64,000 bases of DNA, from assembly GCA_021613535.1 (NCBI GenBank), contig CP075493.1, positions 11,780,001-11,844,000 on the forward strand, written 5' to 3'. Below the pieces are notes generated by a model. The model saw nothing but the letters and a program-made list of their open reading frames with translations, searched no databases and was not told where the DNA came from. The stretch is from Adineta vaga (taxonomy: Eukaryota; Rotifera). Shown piece after piece: positions 42,388 to 53,347 of the stretch (position 1 is its first letter; the number at the start of each line of letters is the position of its first letter). The position numbers were made by a program, and so were the translations under genes.

Positions 42388-43868
42388 ATGAATATTATCT
42401 ACTGGTTCTTTATTGTTGGGTTACTCGTTGTTGAAACGAGTTTTGCTTCTCGAGGATTTTCGTTTGAAAATCTCGGTAGTTTTTGTAAAAATGATACACC
42501 ACAAGGTACTCCAAATCTTCTTCCAATTGAAGTTGGTGCACCTCGATTGATTCGTCACATTGAAAATGGTTCACTCTATCAAATTGGTGTGGGTGATGAT
42601 CAAACATGGCTTGTACATGTTTGGGGTATAAATGGATATGATTATGGATTTGCTTATGGAACATTATTAAGTGAACAGATTACTCAATTTCTCCGAAAGT
42701 TTATGCATATTTTGAACAAGAAATCATCGAAAAACTTGAACATTTGAAATTACCTGAATGGTTTAAAGAAGTGATTGGGAAGAAAGGTTTGGCTTTTGCT
42801 TTAGATATCCAGAATTCATTAGTTGAGCCTTATATGGATAAAGAAATTTATGATGAACTTCATGGTATATCGGATGCCGCTAAAATTGATTATAAACTTT
42901 TATTACATATACATATGTTTGGAGAATTAACAAGAGGTAGAGAACGAAAAATATTGATAAGTATATGTTTATTTTAAATCAATATATTTTTAGCTCATTG
43001 TTCGTATTATGGCGCTTGGGGTAAAGCAACATTAGGTGGCAAAACACTTCAAATGCGTGCTTTTGATTGGGATATGCATGCCGGTTTACAAGACTTTCCA
43101 GTCATTACTATTTATCATCCACGTTCATCAAAATTAGGTCATACTTTTACTAATATTGCATGGGCAGGTAATATTTTATTTATAAATTCTATTTCTATTT
43201 TTCTAACAATCTTGTAATATGTAACAGGTTATATTGGTGTTTTGAGTGGTATGTCGTCGACATTATTAGGTATGACATCCATTGGTGTTGAAATGCCTGA
43301 TGATACATTTGGTGATGAAAGTATGTCTGGTCAACCTTTTATTTTCGCATCACGTTATATTTTACAATATTCTCAAACGGTTGATGATGCACTTTCATAT
43401 ATAAGTAATATTCGTCGAACATGCCGTTTAATCGTCGGTATTGCTGACGGAAAACTAAATACAGCACGTATGATTCAATATTCGCATTCGAAAGTAAACT
43501 TTTTTGATGATTTAAATTTACAACCAGCAGCTGAATGGCATCCAACGATTGCAAATGTTGTTTATAATGGCATGGATTGGTTATGTCCATCATATCAATA
43601 TAAACTTTATCAACAAATCATGGATCAATATGGTAAAATAACACCTGAATCAACCATTCAAAGTATTTCTGCTGTCGTCAAAACAGGTGATGTTCATGTA
43701 GCAGTCTATGATCTTACCGATAATGTCTTATATTTGGCTAACGGTGGAAGTCCTAATAAACAAGGACCTAGACCAGCTTATCAACGACAATTTAATAAAT
43801 TAGACCTCAAAATAGAATACGCTCGGACACAACCATCAATCAATGACATTGAACCTTTTTCGTCGTAA
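42388..43868 (+). CDS. Secreted Dcd1/C45-like N-terminal-nucleophile hydrolase, frameshifted
   Basis: Three exons, 42388-42936, 42994-43167 and 43228-43868, are joined in phase 1 by 57- and 60-base introns. A signal peptide (FFIVGLLVVETSFA) starts the protein. The order of blocks matches the phospholipase B/acid ceramidase-like dcd1A/B proteins of Dictyostelium and the C45 acyltransferases. The cysteine that becomes the nucleophile after self-cleavage is right at the start of exon 2 (HCSYYGAWGKAT), followed by MRAFDWDM, IAWAGYIGVLSGMS and IGVEMPDDTFG. A one-base loss near 42692 breaks exon 1 between residues about 101 and 105, and the reading resumes as PKVYAYFEQE in the next frame. A lysosomal or secreted amidase on N-acyl lipids is inferred. 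AATAAA at 43904-43909 follows. Confidence 0.75.
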
Positions 43869-43903
43869 ATGTTCAAAAATTGAAATCTGTATTCGAAGTA
43901 TTG

Positions 43904-43909
43904 AATAAA
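43904..43909 (+). terminator. Poly(A) signal AATAAA
   Basis: AATAAA lies 36 bases after the stop codon of the Dcd1-like gene. Confidence 0.45.
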
Positions 43910-45017
43910 TATCTTATTTTTAAAAAAATCAGTTTTATTCTAAAGTAATGAAAGGTTTTGAGAATTGTGTCTTCAATCATACATCACACCCACTCACACC
44001 GTCACACATGACATGAACAGATGAATTCCAGATTTTAGCTTCAGATGAACTGTCCTGAAAAGTCCTCTTCACAAATGAAAAGACGGTTAGTAAACTCAAA
44101 AAGACAAGTTGGAAACGAAAGTATTGTATTGTATGCATGATGAAAAACAAATAATCCATTCATTAATGTTAAATCGTAAGCATTAGTAACAATTCTCAAA
44201 CTGACGATTGCGAGAATTGTATTGGTAAAAGTAACGAAAAAGAAAAGCACAAATTCCACTTTTAATTGAAAGAATAATGAAAGAAACTTTGAAAAGTACG
44301 AAAACAAAAACAAAGATGACAAAACGAGAACACAAAGAAGTAGATGCATCGAAACAGGAATACATTTACTTTTTGTTGAAAAAACTTTCAACAATGAATC
44401 CAGTCTATAGTAAAGCTGACAGTTAAAATCAGCAAGGTATATTTACTACAGAAACTATACAAAATATCTATCAAACGTATTTTCTCGATAAAATAATTTG
44501 CACTATTTAGCCGTCGATCTGCATGTGAGATCTGTTTGGAAAAGAAACGATTTCATAGTTATTATTTAATTGTTATATTCGTACATCTACGAATTCAGGT
44601 GCTTTACGTGTGATTCTTTTCTGGCGATTAAACGTGTAGCAGTATTTTGCTTCTTTTCTTTTCTATTATTCCATTGTTTCTAAACGTGAATAAAACACTT
44701 TACTCTATATACCAATTGTGTTTTTAAAACGAGAACTTTTAATGTTACTTTTACTTTACCTTCTCTATTATTTGACTGAGTACTTTAACATTTCTGTCCA
44801 TCACATTACATTTTTGCTGTGTTGACGTCAGTCTTTTTTCATAAATAACATGGTATTCAAGATATTCGATTATTCACTTTGGTTATAAAAAAAAGCATAT
44901 GCCTCGATGTGTTTTGACAACAAGACAAATTTCTCTTTGTGAAATAAGTGTTTACTCCTTACGGGCACAGTTATTTTGCTCTTTTCTTCTCTTTGTTTTC
45001 ATTTCGGACACTGAACA
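43910..45017. other. Intergenic region
   Basis: This 1.1 kb includes a CACACCCACTCACACC element (43985-44000). A minus-strand hydrophobic frame (44349-44041, about 100 residues with two or three membrane-like stretches) could be a small membrane protein or receptor remnant, but has no further support. Confidence 0.4.
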
Positions 45018-45025
45018 TATAAAAG
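45018..45025 (+). promoter_or_regulatory. TATA box of HFRGG-type secreted gene
   Basis: CATATAAAAGCAC lies 63 bases before the ATG at 45081. Confidence 0.5.
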
Positions 45026-45080
45026 CACTGTCATTCTATCGAGCTTCAATCCATTCTTTTCAAGCATTTCCTTGAAACAT

Positions 45081-47577
45081 ATGATGCGCGAAAGATTATC
45101 ATTCATCTTTTTGATAATTTGGATTTCAACCATTGAAGCGTCTCATTTTCGTGGCGGAACAATTACATGGTAAGTTATTACTAATATCGGTAAAGTTAAT
45201 TTTTCAACAAATATTCTGTAGGCGTCCATACAATTCTACTCCATCGGGTGCTACTACTCCTGTGATAGTTCGTGAACGATTTTCATGGCGTCGTAGTGCA
45301 TTTACATGTACTACTGCTACTATTGCTGTTCAGAATCCAATGATCGGTGATTTTGGATCGTTAGGTTGTGTGTCAGGCAATTGTGGTTCTTGGACAGGTA
45401 TGAACACACAGACATACTGCACTGATTTCAGTGCACCATTAGATGTTGCTTCTGGTGAATATTATCAAACATATACACTACCCATAAACATTGCATTCAG
45501 CATTTCATTCTCGTCCTGTTGCTGGTTTGGGACTCTTGTTATTGGATCTAATGGAAATTGGGCTATTGTAAGTCGAATTAATACTGCTATTAGACCAGAT
45601 GGTTATTTAAATACCAGTCCTATTGCTGTTTCTCTTCCTATTATTTACAAAGAAGTAAATATTCAGCATGTACATGTTGTTCAAATGGCTGATTTTGATG
45701 GTACTGATATCTTAAAATGTCGATGGTCAATTGGATCAACAGCAAATGTGAATGGATTTGATGAATGTAGTGGCTTATGTAATGGTGTCACTGGTGCAAA
45801 TCTTATTGGCTCAAATTGCACCATTGTATTTACGTTAACAGCAGTTAGTATGTATGTTGGAGTAGCATTACAAATCGAAGATTTCTATAATGCTGCAGCC
45901 CTGTCCGCAAATACACCAATGAGTTCGGTTCCACTTCAGTTTCTTTTCTATGGTTATGCAGCACCAGGTGGTTGTATTACTCCACCGGCCATTATTGGTA
46001 GTCGACCAAATCGAGGTATAAAATGATTTATTACAATAAATCTGTATTTATTTCAAATTATTTGTGTTCTTTTTAGCTTGCATTGGTGTTATGCCTGGTG
46101 ATAATATTACTGAATATGTTATCGTCCAAGTTTATTGTCCTGGAAAGAGTATTGTCGACTTTGTTTCTAGTGTACCCATTGGCATGACGAAAAGTGCTAT
46201 TCTAAATCCAAGCACTGGTCAGTACCGGTCAATAGTTATTTGATTTTGTATCTTTTCTATCTTATTCCTAGGTATCTATCATCTCGTTCTCAGTTGGATT
46301 CCAATTGCCAGTCAATATGGTCCACAGGGTGTTTGTATGGGAGCCATTGATAATACACAATTACAATCGAATCAATGGTGTATTACATTTCTCGTCGGAT
46401 TCAAATCACCAGATGTCATCAAACCAACCCTGGTTCAAGGTTCTGCTTCACCTATCGGAACTATTTTTAAAAATCATACTCTTTTCTCTATTCAAAGTAA
46501 TACTGATAATAGCAACAATTGAACGATAGCTTCAATTTAATGAATCCATCTTTTTTTGTTCTTAGCATCGATTTCTGTTAATCGTCCAACGCGTAATGGT
46601 ACTTTTATTTACTTTTGGGACTCTACTCTTGGCGGTACACTTGTTCAAAAATATGATTGTGGATGGGAACCTGAAGTAACCTATACTGGTTTCACTGTTG
46701 TCATTCGTTTTCCTGTTGCACCATGGATTGATGGCCATTTCTATTATGTTACATATGATAGTGGTATGTGTGCAGTTTTTACTTTTCTGTATCTCTCTCT
46801 CATCTCCGTATGATCTTTAGGTGTGGCAAGTGGAACAGAATTTTGTGGTAAGTAATATTATGCTTTGAAGTTAACGATTCCTACTGAAAAGATAAGTGAA
46901 GGTCCTGAATCTGCACCTAATAGCGATCCAACATTTTGGGTATTCAATATCTGGAATCCTGCTGTTTCATCGACAACAACAACAACAACAACTCCTTTCA
47001 CCACTGTTACAGTTACAACAAAACCAACATCAACAACCAGTATCAATACTTTAGTAAGATATATTGATCTTCTCTTTATACTTTTGATGATGATGATTAT
47101 TATGCATAGTTAACCACAACTGGAATTGTGATAACAACCACAGCACCAATTACAACGACAGCAACAACCTCCACTACTGGGCCCCCAACGACAGCTCGTA
47201 AGAAAACATTATTTTCATAAAGAAAAAGCATTTGTCTGTATATCTTCCATTGGTATTCTTTTCAAGCTGCAACAACTGCTGGTCCTACTACCTCTGGTGC
47301 AACAACTGAATCAACAGTTGCTGTCATGTATCCTAAAGATTTGGTAAACTTGTTGACCATTGTCATTTGTTATTTTATTGCAATCTTTTATATAAAATAG
47401 GAACTTGCTTGTTTACAACCCGTTGCGATGACGAATGCTATTCTTTTAGCAGTGATGATGCCGATTCAAGGTTTAGCCTTATATGCTACTTTCACAAAGT
47501 TGTCTAGCATATTCAATCCATCCAATATCAACTCAAAAGCAAGACACAAACAACGAATGAAACGAATTATGCATTAA
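45081..47577 (+). CDS. Secreted HFRGG-type extracellular protein, nine or more exons
   Basis: Exons consistent in phase are 45081-45169, 45222-46015, 46077-46217, 46272-46496, 46566-46763, 46821-46847, 46902-47053, 47110-47197, 47267-47343 and 47401-47577. All introns are 52-70 bases or so. After a signal peptide the protein begins ASHFRGGTITWRPYN, a start I know from uncharacterised extracellular proteins of marine invertebrates and cnidarians. Three Cys-containing beta domains follow (for example ERFSWRRSAFTC and CCWFGTLVIGS), then a Thr-rich stalk (TTTTTTTPFTTVTV) and a C-terminal hydrophobic helix (AILLAVMMPIQGLALYATF) with a basic tail, suggesting membrane anchoring. I do not know its function; a surface or matrix role is inferred. 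The whole frame is intact. Confidence 0.7.
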
Positions 47578-47675
47578 TGAAAACATATTCTTACTCCTCT
47601 TTTTTTGTAATTTTGAGTGAATTGTATTTAATCCAGTGATTTATGTTTGAGAGTGCTTTTACATAGAAATCTTAA

Positions 47676-47681
47676 AATAAA
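47676..47681 (+). terminator. Poly(A) signal AATAAA
   Basis: AATAAA lies 99 bases after the stop codon at 47577. Confidence 0.45.
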
Positions 47682-47836
47682 GCTTTATTTTTATGATGAT
47701 TTTGGCATTACGTCTTTCAATTGTTTTATCGTTTGTAAAACTATCACCCCCACATGCCAACATATTGCTTTTTCTTCTATTCTTTCTCGATAGTATTATT
47801 CATTGTCGATAAAAAGTAACCAGCAAAAGAGAACAC

Positions 47837-47844
47837 TATAAAAA
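47837..47844 (+). promoter_or_regulatory. TATA box of ART-TPR gene
   Basis: CACTATAAAAAAAAGC lies about 99 bases before the ATG at 47936. A C-rich CACCCCCACATG element lies upstream near 47744. Confidence 0.4.
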
Positions 47845-47935
47845 AAAGCATCAGTCACTTTTTTTCCAACATTTCAATCACTTTGTACTTCATACTTCGA
47901 ACGACTTTCTCTTGCTAGGAAGAAGAAAAAAAAAC

Positions 47936-50174
47936 ATGCAGATGGATAGAATGCCTTCAAGAAAGAGTTTAGAAAATGCACTTGTTATTTGGCTTCATCC
48001 AACGAGTGATGATATCCAACAATCTATTGAACAATTACATCAAACTATTGGTCTCGTAGAGGTATTTAATGATGAAGAATCTTTTATTAATCATGTCGTT
48101 GATCTGCCTGATGAACGTATTCTATTGATTATTACAAAAGATCTTAGTGAATTAACAATTGAATTGATACGTCAATTACCACAAATTGATTCAATATATT
48201 TATATAATTCAAAGGATCAAACAAATTCAATTTCTTCTCTTCGAAAGTTTAAAGGTATTGCTCTCAATGATGAAACATTATATCAATTATTACGATCAGA
48301 TATTCGTCGTAATGAATATGATAATGTTACATTTAATCTAATTACTAGTGATTTATCAACATTTTCTAATGATCAATTCAATCGACAAGAAGCAGCATTT
48401 ATGTATACTCAATTATTAAAGGATATATTGATTGAAATGAAAGATGATAGTAAAGAAGAGTTGATTGCATTTTGTTGAGAACAATATGCTGATAATATTC
48501 GTGCATTACAATTTATTAATGATTTCGAAAAGAATTATCAATCAAATGAAGCAATAAATTGGTATACGTGAAAGTTTTCTTTATAAAATTTTAAATAAAG
48601 CACTTCGAACACAAAACATCGAAGTTTTATATAAACTTCGAACATTTATTCGTAATTTACATTTTCATCTAATTGAATGTTATCAACAGCAAAAGAATAA
48701 TTCATTCATATCAGTCGTATATCGTGGTCAACGTATGTCTAATAATGAGTTTGAAAAAATTCAAAATAACAAAGGTGGTCTTCTGTCTGTATCCAATTTT
48801 TTCTCGACAACTGAAGATCAATCATTAGCAATGATATATGCAGGTGTTACAAATGAGAAAGAAACTGCTATGGTATTTGAAATCTCTATCGAATTATCTT
48901 TAACTGATCAAACGAATCCTTTTGCTAATATACAAGAATTTAGTACTTTTGGAGAAGCCGAAAAAGAATGGTTATTTTCATTTGGTAGTGTTTTTCGCAT
49001 AGTTGATATAAAACAAAGTGAAAACAATCAACCATGGTATATTCATTTATTATTAACTAATGAATTCGATCAACAATTACAAATGATCACGGAACATTTT
49101 CGTAGTGATATTTCTCTTGGATTACTTTTACCTGTTCATTCTTTAGCGAAATTATCTTATAAAATGGGTGATTATTTACTTGCAATCGAATTTTATCGAT
49201 TAGCCTTAAAATTCGAATCAGCATCGCGAGGACAAATTATGATTCTCAAAGAACTTGGACAAACTTATGAACGTCTTGCTCTTTATGAGAAGGCATTCGA
49301 TTGCTTTAATATAGCACTTTCCATGCATGAACAATTGCATGAGAAGCAAAAGAATGATTATCATCGTTTAGCAGCAATCTATATTAGTCTGGCTACTATT
49401 TGTACAAACTTTAAACAAGATAAAAAACAATCTCTTGATTATTTAAATGAAGCACTACAGATTGAATTAAATCTTGAACAGTCAAATAAGGAAAATGTTC
49501 TCAATTGTTACAATGATATCGGTTTTATTCATTTTACAGAAAAAGAATATGATAGATCTCTTTTGAATTATCAAAAGGCTCTAGATGTATGTATGGAAAT
49601 ATATCCAGCAACTCATCCAAATATTGGCGTGATACATATGAACATGGGAAATGCATATCAAGCACAATCATGTTCGAAAGAAGCTTTAGAACATATGAAA
49701 AAATCCCTTGATATTCAACTTGCTTCTCTTCCTGCTGATCATCCTGATATTGCTAAATCATTTAATAATATATCCAGTATATATAATGCATTAGGACGCC
49801 ATAAGGATGCTTTGAATTATTGTGAAAATGCATTAAATATTTATTTGAAACGAATGCCACAAAATCATCCTAATCTTGCTATTTTATATAATAATATGAT
49901 CGCACTTTGCGATAAATTAGGTCAATTAGATGAATCATTAGATTATCGATATAAACAATTAGATATTTATGAAGCAACATTGCAATCTGATGATACGAAG
50001 ATTGGCATTGCATATAACACAATAGCTGCTACATTATCTTTTCTTCGACGCTTTGATGAAGCAGCAGATTATGCACTCAAAGCAGTAGAATTCACCACCC
50101 GAGTTTTTGGTACAAATCATCCTGCTACGGAAACTTGTGCTAAGAATTTGGAGGATATATTAAATCGTTCGTGA
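47936..50174 (+). CDS. ADP-ribosyltransferase-like domain plus TPRs, interrupted
   Basis: The N-terminal 180 residues are a leader region common in bdelloid TPR proteins (ALVIWLHPTSDDIQQS). Then TGA at 48476-48478 and a frame change near 48570 interrupt the frame. From about 48600 the reading is open to TAA 50174. Bases 48714-49020 encode an R-S-E-class mono-ADP-ribosyltransferase-like domain: an Arg in VYRGQ, a Ser-Thr motif in FFSTTED, and the acidic motif in AEKEWLFS. It is followed by about eight tetratricopeptide repeats of kinesin-light-chain/NPHP3 style (49130-50160), with 42-residue periods such as SFNNISSIYNALGRHKDALN. In intact relatives the ART would modify arginine on a partner chosen by the TPRs. 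The breaks may be real or consensus errors. Confidence 0.75.
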
Positions 50175-50905
50175 TTATTTCATTTCGTTCCAATTTTTTG
50201 GAGTAGTCGCAAATAAACTTTTACATCTTCTTTGAGACCAGTGTGGGGTAAACATGTTGAATGAACACTATAGTGATGTCATTCATCTACACTGACACTA
50301 TGAAATTTTACAGATTTATCTTTAAAAGATAAAGAGTCTTTTTATTCATTAAGTCGGTTTTTTTCTTCATATGAATAAAAGAAATGCAAATAACAAATAA
50401 AGAGCATACTCTGATTTACCGTACTCTATACATTCTTGAAGAGTAACAGCCAATACAAATTAAAAAGATATAAAAGGTGTATACTAATTACTATCGGAGG
50501 TACCCGATGCCGGTCCAGAACCTTTTAGACTAAAAATTTCATATGTCAGAAAACGACAGGAGATGCAGAGAGGATTGTAATTGAATTTTTTCATCTATCA
50601 TTACAATATATGCCATCATGCATATCTAAGATCAATCCAAATTCACCAGTTCTCTTACAGATCCCGTTCCAGCGCTATCTTAACTTCAGTTCGGACATAA
50701 AAAGCCTTAGAATTCGGATTAAACTTTCATCTATCGCGAATACACACATGTTCACAATAAAGCATGATAGTCCAACGAATATTGAGGGTGGACGTGAGTA
50801 TCTGACTTGTGAATCACTCTCAATTCCATGTAACATGCAATCAAATGAGCTGCTCGAAATTCGATTAAATTTCAGCCACCCTCACCCACACCCATCCTAT
50901 ATATA

Positions 50906-50930
50906 TAGATAGATAGATAGATAGATAGAT
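50906..50930 (+). repeat. (GATA)n microsatellite
   Basis: About six GATA units follow a short TA run. Confidence 0.85.
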
Positions 50931-51056
50931 TGCTCAACAGAAGAAATATCGGAAGTATTACTAATAGTAGATCACATCACCTTTTTATTGACACTGCATG
51001 AATCATTTGGAGCAGAGCAACTATAGTATAGTATAGTAAAAAACGGAACTGAGGCA

Positions 51057-51074
51057 GTATATATATATATATAT
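51057..51074. repeat. (TA)n microsatellite
   Basis: About nine TA units lie 100 bases before the next start codon. Confidence 0.8.
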
Positions 51075-51173
51075 CGTACCTGTTATTTCTTCTGTTATCA
51101 TTTTTATTTCAGCGAAACTCAAAAGTGAAACTTACATATTATACGACTATAGTGAATTCTCTACACGCATATT

Positions 51174-53122
51174 ATGGCTCGTCGTTGGGTAGCAGTATCT
51201 GCAATAGGTTTTGCTGTGGTTGTGGCAATTGTGCTTGGGTTAATACCAGTTTACCTTCGAAAATCTAATAAGTCAGGTGAGTTTAGAAAATGAGCAGTCA
51301 TCCTCTTTCAATTGGACATATATTTTTTATTACGTCTGTTCCATTTTAGGAAGTATTACCGACTCACTGGACACATCATTAAATTCGCTTTCGATTTATC
51401 CCACTGGTTCATATAAAGCTAACATGGCTGAATTTACTCAATCGACGGAAACAAATCGTTCATTTCTTCCATTAAATCAAAGTTTACTAACTCAAATCGC
51501 TGCGATCGACAATAGTTCTTTTGTTTTCGAAGCTGGACGTGAACAATTTCTCTACTTTCGTGTATCTCAAGATGTATTTGTTCAACAACGAAGTACATTC
51601 AGTCTTAGTGGTATTGGAATACATTTTGGTCGTAAAAATGATAGCCTAAACGTTGTTCCAATTAATAATCAACAACAGTCATCCGCAGGAGTTACTATTA
51701 TTCCAACAAACCTTCCCGACAGATCAACATTAGTACGTATACGAATTGCCACTATGCCAACGATGTGTTCTCAAACAGGCATAGATGATTCATGTACAAA
51801 TGTCGAATATAGTGCTTATTTAATATTTGGAAAAACTCAACTGTCTAGTTCATCTATAATAAATCAAGCGAATGTGGCTTGTGGTGATATTTGTAGTAGT
51901 TCAGACAGTTACTTAGCTTGTTCAGCATTCTGTGGTGCTCAATGTGATGGAAATCAAGTTGCTGGTGCTGATACACCGGTATCGCGCCGTTATAATCTCG
52001 GTCGAAAATATAGTCAATTCAAATTTCAGTATGAGACCTACTCAATTCGAGATCGAATCAAAGTCTGGAATGATATCGAACTATTATTTGATAGTGGATG
52101 TGTAGGAACCCAAGGTGATAAAAGTACGTACTTGACGTTATCGAATAAAAACAATATACGTGTTGATGTTGAACCAAACTGTGCTTGTCAAAGTTTAAGT
52201 GGCTGTACAGGGCAGAATGGTATTTCACAGTTGTTTGTCCCGAAATGTGTTCGTCAAAGAATCAGAAAGCAAATAGTAGGGATACGGTGAAATTAAGCTC
52301 AGACGGTACGGAAATAACAAACGGTATGATATTATATATTACAGAAGATGCTGGCATGCCTTCTTTAGTCGCTTCATCGTGTGAAGCAGTTGAATGGGAA
52401 GTGCTCTTTAATTACCAAGCTAAATTTACAGGTGCATTGTCTTTTTCCAAGACACTTACTGGCCAATCATCCGATTCTTCATCGTTCGATATTGTTAGAT
52501 CTTTGCAAGGTGAAGTTATTGGTGGTGCTATTACAGCAAAATGGACTATTCTTGCCACGAAAGTTACTGGTGAAATTACCTTTAATATTCTTGGAAAACA
52601 ACCCACTACATACGCTATAATGAATTATATTGGAGCGCACATCCTCTATGGTATGCAAAGAATATAGCTGCACAGGAAAGTAACGGAGGAAAACAGTTTA
52701 ATAACGGCTATCCATTGTTCTCGGCTGCGCACGATAATGGATACGGCATTTATCAAATTACAAATCCATCTCCTACTTACAATGAAGTATGGAACTGGAA
52801 AGCAAATGTCGACAAAGGAATTCAAATTCTCAATCAGAAAACGAACGCCGCAATTACATGGATGAATGATCAACGTGCACAGGCCAGGCAACAAACTGGT
52901 AGAGATCAACCCGTCGATGATCATCGAGTTGGATCGAACTGTTTCTTTTCGGATAATAGCACTCGAACAATCGTAGATGCTGTAGCTATCAAACAATTTA
53001 ATGGAGCATCTGGTGGTAACTATTGTGCTTAGGATAATAGCAATGGCAAATGGAAATTTAATCCTCTGAACAATCGAGGTGAAAACTATGTTCTACTTGT
53101 ATGTAATCGAGTAGTTTTATAA
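51174..53122 (+). pseudogene. Signal-anchored protein with lytic-transglycosylase-like end, decayed
   Basis: Exon 1 (51174-51276) encodes a signal anchor (VSAIGFAVVVAIVLGLIPVY); a 73-base intron leads to exon 2 at 51350. The middle is an extracellular beta-rich region with cysteines (CGDICSSSDSYLACSAFC). Frames then change near 52250 and near 52630. The last frame reads WYAKNIAAQESNG, with the Glu-Ser pair of soluble lytic transglycosylases, then NGYGIYQIT (family: G-x-GLMQ) and WNWKANVDKGIQIL, matching lysozyme-like bacterial proteins. A TAG at 53030-53032 interrupts the end, where a Trp codon would fit, and coding-like sequence continues to TAA 53122. Two frameshifts and one stop suggest decay after lateral gain. 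AATAAA at 53173. Confidence 0.7.
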
Positions 53123-53172
53123 GTTCTAACATTTCTGTGAAGTTATTTGTTTTTTTAAATTATTCAAGATAA

Positions 53173-53178
53173 AATAAA
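53173..53178 (+). terminator. Poly(A) signal AATAAA
   Basis: AATAAA lies 51 bases after the last in-frame stop at 53122, supporting this as the true 3' end of the locus. Confidence 0.4.
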
Positions 53179-53347
53179 CACATAAACTAACGAACTATAA
53201 TAATTCTTCCTTGAATGATTCTATCGTTTTCACTTCGACGAAAATCGATGGTAAAGTTCATCTATATATATTGTGCTATTCACCAATCAAATATTGATTA
53301 ATATCATCATGACAAGAAGAAAAACTTCGTTTTGAACTCAAATAGAT

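Larger units (their letters stand above)
50175..51173. other. Intergenic region with simple repeats
   Basis: This contains CACCCTCACCCACACCC (50877-50893), a GATA run (50906-50930) and a TA run (51057-51074). A 100-codon frame at 50610-50912 runs into the CACCC element and repeat and is not called. Confidence 0.55.

Noticed and set aside
44041-44394. Hydrophobic minus-strand frame
   Set aside because: AT-rich DNA readily gives Phe/Leu-rich frames; there is no conserved receptor motif.
46848-46901. Continuous reading through GGTAAGTAATAT as coding
   Set aside because: It meets TAA at once; a 54-base intron with GTAAGT and an AG in phase explains the sequence better.
50610-50912. 100-codon frame before the transglycosylase-like gene
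   Set aside because: It runs through a CACCC element and into a GATA repeat, and shows no domain.
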